Source: Phallusia fumigata (lineage: Eukaryota; Chordata; Ascidiacea; Phlebobranchia; Ascidiidae). From it: 39,033 nt of DNA. The stretch is taken from positions 96,939 to 135,971 of the forward strand of contig QXVZ01029993.1 of assembly GCA_008931825.1 (NCBI GenBank), read 5' to 3'. Below the pieces are notes generated by a model. It did no database searches and was not told the origin of the DNA. It was given only the letters and a program-made list of their open reading frames with translations. A program made the position numbers and the translations under genes. Of the stretch, positions 15,183 to 27,100 are shown in pieces (positions within the stretch are counted from its first letter, which is position 1; the number at the start of each line of letters is the position of its first letter).

Positions 15183-18100
15183 AAAATTAAAAGTGGAAGT
15201 GCTTCTCTGAAGAAACAACCTGGGTATCAAAGTTCATATGGTGAAAATGATAACAATAAGAAAAAAAATCGATACAAAGATATTTTACCATGTAAATAAA
15301 ATCTGAAATCTCTAGCTGTTTTCCGGAAAGGAACAAAATGTTTTTTTCTTTAAGATGACAGAACAAGAGTGAAACTTCCCAAAACAAATGATATCTCTTC
15401 AGACTACATAAATGCAAGTTTTATCAAGGTGCGACATTTATAACTATAACCATGTTTTGTTTTTCAACTTTTATCACACTTTTGAATGTTTAGGGTGCTG
15501 GACAATGTGGCCGGTATATTGCTTCACAGGGTCCATTGCCACATACTGTCAATGACTTTTGGCGTATGTTATGGCACTACAATATTAAAGTGATAATTAT
15601 GGTTTGTCGTGAAATAGAATTGGGCAAACGCAAATGTGAAAGGTAAGTTTAAATTATGCAATCTATACCTAGGGATGTTCTAGTAGAATATTGAATCAAA
15701 AGGATGCTTCCATACACATTTCAGCAAACTGGAGCCGATATCATTTTATCCACATCTGTGTGCACACTAAACATCTACAATTTTTTGCACTTATCAAAGC
15801 AACATTTCAAGACGCAGCTGCGCCAATATAATGCAAATTGTTGTATCATTTGGCTTCTGCTTAAATATGCATTTACCCTCATAGTAGAAAGTAATAATAC
15901 AAAGGCACAACAAGTAATTACCATGTGGTGGGATGTTTTGCTGCATGAGTGAAAATTCAAGCCTGGTGTTGATTGTGTAACTTACATTTGTGGTTGCTTT
16001 CGGGTGCAAAAATAGTTTGCTTGCTGACTTGTGCTTTTAACTGAAACATTTTTTAAACCCTTCCCAATACAACCACTTTTTTAAACAGTAAAAGGAAAAT
16101 GACACTTGGTTACGAAAGGTGCAACAGGATTTAAAATGGTCCTTTATTGATGTGTTGTTATTTACAATTCTTATGTGGTACAATTATTATAAGACTTGGA
16201 TTTGCAAGCTGTTCTATTTTGGACATTCCTATTAGGAACACAATTCAAATATGCAGTTGTGCAAATCCAATAAAATTATTTAGGGGACTTTTGTAAGTAA
16301 TTTTTTGTTGATGGTGCCATGTCTGTTGGCTGTACGTTATGATGTCTCAAAACAGATCTGCATTTTGACTGACCCAGGCTTAGAATGCTGTCAATACTGT
16401 TTAATTGATAGCTTTACTAATGCAAAAGTTTTTTAGAAAGTGCTAAGATCAGCTTGTAAACTGCTTTCATCCCTATTTAATGAAATATAAGCTTTTTCAA
16501 AACGTACGAATCAGAAAATCCCCCATACAAATTGGATTTGTGCCAGTGAAAATATAACTCTTATATAACACTTACTTTTCACATTAAGATACTGGGCAGT
16601 GGATGAAAATGAAAGAAAGCAATTCGAAGACATCACTGTAACAATGGTTTGTTTATTTTTTGAGCTGATTGTTGTTTAATGATGATTTATTTTGTTCAAA
16701 GTCTTGTTTTATGACAGGGGTCAGAGAAGAGCCTAAAAAGTGGTTTTTATCAACGCAACATCATTGCACAAAAGGGGCAGGTGAGTCATTAGCTTGTAAT
16801 GCACAGCTTTATTCAGCTATTCAGGATGCAATTCGAACAAGGAAGTATGCAGCATTTTTTAATTATGACAAGCAATGGGTATTTATGGTGCTAACATGGC
16901 AATTGTTTCAGGAAATAAGGACATTAACTCAACTCCACTATGTAACTTGGCCAGATCATGGGGTTCCACGTACCAGGGATGAAATTTTAACCATGATTGC
17001 TACAGCACGAAAACTGCAGGATTATAAGTAATTGTTTACATCCTAGTTCCACTGCATACATGGGTATAGTAACTAATAATACTCATACTGTGCTTGCAGA
17101 CAGGACACTGAGAATCCAATTTGTGTGCACTGTAGTGCTGGTTGTGGAAGGACTGGAGCTGTCCTTGTCATTGATTACTTTCGAAATTTGATGATTCATA
17201 AGGTTAGTGTGAGATTTCTATTTCAATCAAAAACAAAACAATATAGTGTCTTGTAGGTGGCTTGACTAACTTTTTATAGCTTTGGGCTATAGTTCTCCCA
17301 TGATGGGAACACAAATTGCCTTTATCCTGATTTTCTCTACTTTTTTCTGCCTAATGCCATTTTTCCCCTTGTTTGGTCAAGGGAAAGTCTTTTAAATTTG
17401 CACACATTATAGATGCATATCTGGTCAGTCCCCAATTTCCATGCATATGACAGAACACTTTGTTGTCATTTTCGTCGCCGAATGCTTTTTGGTTATTTAA
17501 TGCATAAGATTGTACTAAATCAATAAATTCACTTTATTTTAAAAGAATTCTGTTGTCATAGGGTTGCTAATGAGTTTGGTTAAGTAAGATTGGGCCATAG
17601 GTCTGAAAACCAAGAACCATGCTTAGGAAACGTTTAATGAAAACAGCATGTGCTTTTAGGAACAGTCTGGGCCAGCATATTTTTGATTAAATAATGTCAG
17701 GCTTTAAACAATTGTCTTCTGATTAACTGAATCTTTACCTAATTTACATTAATTTGCCAGTACAATAGACTCTGGAGTAACCAAGGTTTACTGTGTATGA
17801 TAGATATGTCAGACCCAATGTAAGGCAGGAATTGACTACATAGTTTTTGTAACAAAAGTAAATGGTACAGGTTAAATATATCATTTAAACTTTAAGAGAT
17901 GTAGTGCATATATGTGTGTGTGTTTGCAATGGCAGTATGGAGATGGCCATCCCTGCCCCCTAGTAAATAAATGGCATGGCTGTTTAACTGTGCCATATAA
18001 ATAAAATTCCACTGGTACCTTCTGCAATAGTGCAATAAATGTTTTTACACAGCAACTGCCAGACAACATATCTGTCTTTGAAATCATTGTTGAAATGAGA

Positions 18101-21100
18101 AAACAGCGTCCTGCTATTGTTCAGACGAAGGTATTTTAAAACGTAAAATAAAAGCATGTAAAGATAGTGAAAGTAGTATTTATTGGCCAAATATATTTCT
18201 AGGATCAATATGAGTTTGTTCACCTTGCCATTTCTGAAATGTTTACCAAGTATTTAAAAGAGCATGGTGGCATAGAGCCAACGTCGGGCTTGTCGAAATC
18301 ACTGCTGTCAACCAATTATGAAAATGTTGTATTACCTGTGTCCTCCTCACCTCCAAAAACAAGGCGCTCAAACAGCAATGAGGTTCCAAGGCAATCTTAT
18401 GAAAATGTTGCCTTACCTGATGCCAGTGATAAGAATCACCACCGAACACCAGTTGGGCAGAATGCACATGCTTCTGCTCCACCAAAACCTGGAAGAAATA
18501 TTGTTGAAAGGAAAAACGGTGCATTTGCACATTCAAAGCCTACATCCAATATTGAAGCATCTGATCACAATCTTGCCACACCAATCCCTAGTGCCAGAAA
18601 GCAAAGTTTTCCTGGAAGTAGTGTTTCAAAACAAGCTCCTCCACCTAAACCGTCCTTGCAGAAAAGGAGTTCTGATTCCAAACATCAACCCTTAACTCCG
18701 GAAAACATTAAAAGTGATTCTCCAAATTTTCTGCATTCCCAACCTGTATCAAAAGTTAAACCTTCACCAAGGTAAGACTTTTAGTATTCATCTAGTGTGC
18801 TGAAAAAAACTGTTTATCTCACACTTTTGTTTTACAATGTTTTTGAGATGTTTGTATTTGTTCATGTATACTTAGATAACCAAAAACAGATACGGAGCAA
18901 ACACATTAGTTCCTGGTAAAATGTTTTCATGTAATGAAAGTATGTTGTTTTATCTTTTTATGTCTGTTTAATGAGGACACTTGAAGTAAACAAACAGATC
19001 CCTTTGGCAAACTTTTGTACATTTTCAGGTCTGGAAGTACAGGTGTGACTTTATCTGAATATGCTTCTGCTCAAGGTAAGAAAAAGAAGGATGCAACCAT
19101 TTTGGCTTCCGAATCAACTCCTAATTTAGCATCCAATGTTTCTGTTTCAAAGTTGGTCAATGTTTTGCATGCTAAAACTCATTTTACAAATCCACCTCCA
19201 GTGAAGCCCAAACCAAAAACCAACACTGAAAACAAGGTGCCTGTGGTTGAGTCAGTTCAAATGAGAAAAGAAAGACTTTGGTCAAATGTAATGGGAAATG
19301 AACCATCAAATCTCCATACAACAAGTCCCACTGTAACTGCTTCTGCTATAGACTTACGCATGATTGATGAATCTGTGCATAAAAATCCAAGAAAACCTTT
19401 TACACGCACACTGTCTGTAGACAAGGGGAATATGGGAAAAACGATTGGATCAATGATTCAGGTACATAACTCCAGCAACAATAATCCTATAAACAGCAAC
19501 GAGTTATACAGAATCAGGAATAATCAATTTGAGAAACCAGATAAAGCCCTGACAAACAAGGAAACAAAGTTGAAGCCCCCAGTGCTGCCCAAAAAGAGCT
19601 TCCGATCCAAACCCAAGTTACAGTCTGCATCTTCCGACAAAGATGAAGTGAGAGTTATTGAATTCAAAAAAACAACACTCACTCCTACCAATGAAGCCAA
19701 TCCACCAGAAATTGAAAATAAACCCAAATATGTAAATGTGCAAAGATCACTTTCAAACGCTAAAGTTACTTCTGAATATTTGGATATTGACACAAAGGTG
19801 CCTGTGTCTAATACCTCAGTCTACACACCATTGAATATACCAAAAGTGTCAAAATCTGAGGATGGGGTATATGATATTCTCAAACGGTCTTTTAAAGTTC
19901 CATCCAAGTCTCAAAATACAACAGATACAAATCCATCAGAAACAGAAAATCGATTAGTTTGTGAAAGTGCTGTTGTTCACAACACACAGAAAAAAAAGAG
20001 AAATACATGGCTAGATTACCCTCAACCATTCAGCAGATCACCTTTAAGTTCAACAACTTCAAGTGTATTTGAAACCTCACCTACCTCAACAGAAAGCAAT
20101 ATCATGATACATGTCACAAATCCTGAGTTGCTTGATTCAGTTACTGACACAGGTCAGTTTTTTGTTTGGATGTTGTATTATGTTTGAAACTAACATTTGC
20201 ATGAAACATGTCACATGATTAAGCATGTTTATTCCATTGCATTTTTTTTTAATTTGTCCCTTCTTGGTGGGACTCATTGGTTTTACTTTTCTTCTGTCTA
20301 ACTCCAGTTTGTTTACAGCATTCAGTCAAAAATTAGGTTTTTCATTCACAGGCCCTTTAGTTTAAAAATATCAGGCACGATTCAACTTTAGTATGGTCAT
20401 AGATACAATGCTTCATTGGTGGCTCACATAGGCCCATAAATATGCTTCCTAAATGCAAAACAAAGCAACACAAGGGGAGTCATTAACAGGTTTTACAACT
20501 GACACAGTGGTTGGTATTATGCACAAATAAAATGTTTACTATGGAAGGGTAGATCATTTCACTGGTGATGATTAATCTATAATTGTATAACAGTGACCTA
20601 AGTATGTTTGTTAAATTATGCTGTAAAGGTGGTTTGTAACAATAAATCGTTTTGCCTGAACAGTAGCTCATTACAATGCACTTGAATTCTCAATACCTTG
20701 GGTAAAGCAATCTTGTTGTGGTAATGTTGGAGAACATACGGGATTAGCTACATTGTTCAACCATTATTCTTTCGCTAGTTGTAACATTATCCCAAAATCA
20801 TGTTCTGAAAAAGATTAGGAGGCAACCAAGCAGTTAAAGGCAAAACCTCAGGTCCAAGGCAACTGAATGGCAGGCTTTTGTTTAAATATTTCCTTTAAAG
20901 TTTGTAGGATTGTGTCATATGTACATGAAAACAAACATTGGCATGAGGTTACAAACAATTAAGTTGATCCTACAAATGCGCTAGGTGCTCTTTGTCATAA
21001 TTCAGAAAATCTTAGGAAAAGTATAGACCCAATGTAATCCAGATATTAACGTACATTCGAAAATATAATAAAAACTGGCATTTTTAAAATATATTTTAGT

Positions 21101-24100
21101 GTGTGTGGAATGGCAGTATATGGAAAGCCACCTTTCTAGTTTGGGGTTCATGCAACATTTACATAAATTTGACTTTAGATAAAAAGTTGGTTATAATTAT
21201 GGGTCCCCTTCCATGAAGGGGACACATATTGTTTTTACTCTGTTTTTTTTTCTNAAAGACCTGTACTGTGTTTGTTTCTTCAAAATCATGTGTCTTTGTT
21301 TTAGTGGCATATAATCATTTTGAACCTTGTTGATGACAAAAATGACTAGCGTTAATCATTTTTTTGCAAAACATATCATTTTGCATGTACATGCCATGAT
21401 AATTATAATGTGCACACAATGTATTTAAAAATAAATTAGTATTAAAACTTGAAAAGTTTTAAAATAAAAAAGTGATTTTAATTGTAGTCTTTCTTTGTTG
21501 ACACCACAAAATACATTTCCTATTATTTACCGGCATTCTGTAATTTTTTAGCTATTTTGCCAACAAGGACTCCAGATTCCTACATCTATAATGAAGGTAC
21601 AATGTTGATGTAATGCTGTGATTCAAAGTCTAATTTTTTATTTTGTGCAATATAAAGAAGATGAAATCAGTATTTCTGCGGGAAGTCCATATGATGGTGT
21701 CAGTGACACATCTTCCTATGAAGGAATCTCTGACCTTAAGCCAAGCCATCAAGAGTAAGACTTTTGCAGAATATATTTTGTTAAATGTCAAATATTGAAA
21801 CCTAATTATTAGTGATGCACCGTATCGGCTGAATAAGGTTCCGACCGCAACCGAATATTCGGCAGTTTTTGCCGAATAAATGTAAGCGAATCAACCAACT
21901 CTTTTGTGATGTCACACAAACCCGTACCCTTTCGACAAAATCAAGACTTGCTGCCAGGTAAACAGTTGAACAACAACAGGATAGTTATGTTGTATTATTA
22001 ACCTAGTTTCTCTGGGTTTGAAGGTTGGCTAAGCCCTTGTTTTTGAAAAGAATATAGCATTAGCGCAAACAACTGAACTTACCACAAACAGTAGTATCAC
22101 AATCTAACCGTTAGTTTTACTGTCACGTATCTGAATAACTATAAATCCTTTGTTGTAAGACTTATTGGCTATAGCGCAGTTTGAAAGAGTGTGTAGTACC
22201 TAGTCGGAAAAGACTACTAATTGTAGGTCCGCTTTGCAAAAGGAAAGCATATTCTTTTCGCTGCTTTTTCCCTACAGGTTTTCATGCACTTTTTAAAGTA
22301 TTTGTAGTATTTGGATGAAACTTTTACAAACTTTTTTGTAGATATGGTCATAGAGTTGTGCCATCTGCTTTGTTTAACCCCATAGCCCCATTGGTTACCC
22401 CACTAGCCCCCTAAAACGGGTCACATTATTAAACAGTAGCTCTAATTTAACAGTTTGTGAAACATGTGGTTACGCCCCTAGCTAAAGAAAGGTAAACACA
22501 AACAAAAAGTTTCTATGCATGTAGTGGTACAAGTGAAGTTGTATCAATTAGTTATAAACTAATTGTTGGAGGTAAAACTTTAAAGATGTAAGATGGAGGT
22601 GAGAGCTGTCACTAGCTTAGTGGCCCTAGTGGTGGCCATGCAACCCTCTCCAGTGGTGAATTTTTTGTCTGAATTGGTAAAAATTTAATACAAATAAGTT
22701 TGGGCCATTGTGTTTTTCATTTGATTGGCCCGATATCCCCAGTCATTACCCAGCTCACCCACCAAATTGGGTAGAATTTTCAAACATTGTCCAAAGTTGA
22801 AATTTGGCAGTTTGTAGTTCTTACCCTGTTTTGAATATTGAAATTAAATATTGGACAGTTTGTATAACATATTATTATGATGCATTAATTGCTATGTTGT
22901 TTCCAATAGCCCCAGCGGTTACCGCACTAGCCCCCTAAAAGGGGTTAAATTTTGGAATGTTCAAAGTAGAATAGTTGGCTATTCTAGAATAGTTGTTTCG
23001 CATCCAGAATATCGAATCCAAGTCTTTGGCAGAATGACACACAAAATTATAAGTAACAAAACAACAACAAAGGACTGTTTATTTAATATTTAAAGATACC
23101 CAGTTTCTTCTATTATATTTCCTGTAACTGAGGGTAATTTTCCTTTAAATGTCTAAACAATGTCAGATGTGCAGTAGTTACAGTTACGTTTGAAAGTTGT
23201 CAAACAACGTTTGGAATTAAAAAGCCTAAGCCAGTAAGGCAACTACTTGTTACCGCTCTGATCGTTCGTTACCCGCTGTGCCCGTGCTGTGTTATTATTA
23301 ACTGTCACGTTGAACTTGCACGGCTTAGCATTCTAACAACAAGGAAACAAACGGTGCTGTATTAGCACTGTTGCGTCTGTGAATGTCAATCGCATTCACA
23401 TAAAAGGCAGACAAATTGCGCTGTTTTTGATGAAATAATATCGGTTCCAATTACCCGCATAAACAGCAAATGTGGATTCGAATCCTTAGGATTTGATATT
23501 TTACTTTAAACATCCCTTGTTAAATGTGAAACAATGTCTGAATTGGATAGATTTGGACAGTTCATGTCAGTATAATGCATTAATGCTGTGTTTTAACCCA
23601 ATATTCTTGGGGGCAGTTGACTTGATAGCCTGTTTTAGTTTGTAGATTGGGCCATAGTTTGTAACAATTATCAATTCTTTATTAAATTTATTAAAGCCTA
23701 AAATTAATTACAAACATCCGCAACTGTTCTGCACATATTTGTCCTACGATTAATCTACAATTTTGCAGAAACAATCATGTCTTTAAAGCTTAAGGAACTA
23801 TGGGACTAAAAGTAAAATATAGCACTGGATGTATATATTCGTTTTAGATTTGGGTAGCAGTGTTTATGGAACGGCAATATGGTGAAAGTGTCATTGTGGG
23901 TGATTGTTTAATTTGTTTGACACTGTGGTCCCAGCTGTTAACCCACTAGCCCCCTAAGATGGGTCAAATTATTAAACATTGTCGGAAATGGATGAAAATT
24001 AGATGGTTTGTAGAATACAATTTCATTGTCTTTATTGCTCCAGCAGTTATATGCTGCCAGCCCCCAACAATAGGCAAGGTTACAGTGTCAGAACTGGATG

Positions 24101-27100
24101 AGATTTACAAGTTTGTAGAATATGGCATTGTGGTGCATCGATTGATGTGTTTGTTATTGTGCTATATATTTTTGTTTTGAACAGAACTGGCAGAAGGACA
24201 AGTGGAGCAGGTGCACTTGCTGGTGTACGAGCCAAAGCCAAAGGTGTGATTGGAAAAGTGAGTCCAAGCAGAACGCACAAGATTTTTTTTGTAAACACAG
24301 ACTTATATATAATGCTGGGGCAACACACCTTGTGTTTAGAACAAATATAACTTCATTAGCACAACCTTTGGGCACAGTTTTTATTTTTCCATTTTCCATT
24401 AAAAATCAGAACAAATGTATATTAGACATAAATGTTCCTACCATCCATCTGTTTGTTTCAAGTACGAAATTTAATACCTTAGTATCAAGTTCAAAAGATT
24501 AATTTAATTGAAAAAGAAGACTGAAACGATAGCTAACCCTGAGTTAATGCTTAGTTGGATTGGAACAGCGACAAGAAATTAATTTTTTGTGCTTATGTAT
24601 TTTAAGATACTATTGAAAGTTAATTATGGATCCCCTTACATCAAATCCATTTTTATTATGGGTCCCCTTCCACAAAGTGGACACATATTGTTTTTACTCT
24701 TCTTTTTTCATTTTGGTCAAGAAGATTTGTTCAAATTGTCACACATGGAAGTTGTGCACTAATAACTTTTTACCCCAGTTCACCCACAGGCCCCCAAAAC
24801 ATGTAATTTTTTAAAACAAAACGGCAATATTTAACAAAGTAAGTCACCAAAAAGTTTTATATTTTTTATGGTTGATACAATGCAAAGTGTTTTGTGACTT
24901 TAGTTTAGATTCACCCATTTTTTACCTTTTTACCCTATTCGTGCATTGGTTGTTTGGTCTTTTTTGCCTAATACAAGCACTTCAATGCTCAGCGATTGGT
25001 AACAGGCTGCTACAATAAACAGCCATTTATTCAGGGTAGCCTGGCGGGCTATTTGCTAATTAGGCAGTGATGATACGCTTGCTATTTTGCGATGTAGAAG
25101 ACAGTTATTTAACTGTTTTTATCTTTAGGCCTGTCATTTTCCTGCTGTATGGTTAGTATAGATAACTACTATGTAGTTGTATGTATCATGTTGTTGGATT
25201 TATAGCGCATTGCTGAAACAACGTTGGAAAGGGTCGCTAAGAGCAGTGGTTCCAAACCTTTTTCCTCTCACAGCCCACTTTTAAAGACAATTTGTTTTGG
25301 CAGACCACTAGAAAATAGTGTGAAAAATGACATTGATAAAAGATCTGAGATAACAATGGATTATATCAGGAAGTTTAAAAAATTAATTCCAACTACAACG
25401 GTAATATTTAAAGGTGCATTGGATAAAACAATATTGACGCCAACTCCCTGATATAAACAGCAAATTTAGATTCAAATCCTTGGGATAATATTCTACCTTG
25501 AACATTCCTTCTGATGGCCTGCTCAAATAGGGGGGCAGCAGGGTTCTGTTGTGTGAACTTTACATGCTCCTTTTCTTTCATTTGGCTTGTCTTGTCATTT
25601 ATTGTTAAACAGCATGGTTGATTATGAAAATGGACACATTTTACAAAACTAAAATAAATTTCTTTCTTCCGGTTGCAAGACTTCGAAATCACTTGCTTTG
25701 CATACACAGCTATCTTGCTATGACTGTTAAGTGGAGTCAATCGATTTAGTTTTTTATCAGCAACTTTGTTCCCTATATGGTATATTGCTCAAACATAGGG
25801 CTTTAGTATTGAAACAGAATGCATAAAATGATAACTTCTAAATAGCCAAGTATAGCTTATTTTTTGCCGACAAACCTATGTTGGAGTGATGTAAAATCAA
25901 AGCACCCACTTAAATAAACTATTTACCTAGTAGATAACTGGTTCTAATAGTATCATTAGTAAAAGCTAATTCCCCAACAACTGCTAACCCGTATTATTAC
26001 ACACTGCAGTTCTCATCTTGTCTTGTTAAATTGAAAAACGGAACATGCAGTAAAACAACAATTACTGTTGTGGTTGCTAAATTGCCAAAAATGACCTATG
26101 CATTTCGCCAGTATTGTTTGTTTTATTAGGGAATTTAACCAAACCAATTTTATTTTATTAGGAATAAATTTAACTAATGATATCATTAGTCACTGAGTTG
26201 GAAAAGAAGAGTTTAAAGATCATGTCCAACAGACACAAGCAAAAATATGTTAAAACAACAATTGTGGACAACATTATGTTGTGACATAACAATGAAACTG
26301 TGGCAAAATGAATAAAAATTGACATATTGTTTTAACTAACATTTTTTTGCAAAGGTAACTGCATTACACAACCGCACAGGAACTCGACCAAACGAAGGTA
26401 AAGATTTTTTACTTCTGTTTCTGTTCATTCCACTGAGACTTAACAGACTTTCCATGCTTGTATTTGGTTTTATAAATTAGACGATCTGTTCTAAATTTTT
26501 CTTCTTGCATTTTGTTGCTGTTCGCCTACAAAGGAATAGTTGTACCAATGTAAAGAAGCAGCCACATATTTTGACAAACATTTTTTTCAGTAAATACCTT
26601 TTTGACATTTCTGTGCACAAACCATAAAACTGGTTTGCAGGCAACAAGTTTATTAGATACCATCCATTCCAAAGCTTGGTTTAAACCACTGCAAAAAACT
26701 CTTTTTAATCTTATGTGTACCAAGTTGGTTTAACAAAATATACTCACACCAAAGTCATATGTTTTAAACCCTTTTTGTGTAGCCTTTTTAAAATTTTGAC
26801 TGGATAAGCTTGTTTGGAAATGGTGAGATCATTAATTGCTTGCAAAATTTCCCATCCAAGGGAAGCAGGATCTAGAATACAAATGTATTTCACAAATAGC
26901 TTTAGCAGGTAGATGGCAAATCATTGTTCCTACAGTAATCTTTTGATAAAAAATGCCCAGTTCTGTGCTTCTGGTGATATGCATGGTTTGTTTTTAACTT
27001 GCGTGCTTGCAGTCGACACTTCCATTTTTCTTGAAAGCACTTCTTACATGACAAAGGACTGTAGAACTGAGGCAGAGAATAGCTTTCATTGGAAGCCTCT

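Noticed and set aside
23470-23500. GGATTCGAATCC resembling a tRNA B box, suggesting a tRNA-derived SINE
   Set aside because: The A box and cloverleaf are absent. The motif belongs to the inverted-repeat end of family X.
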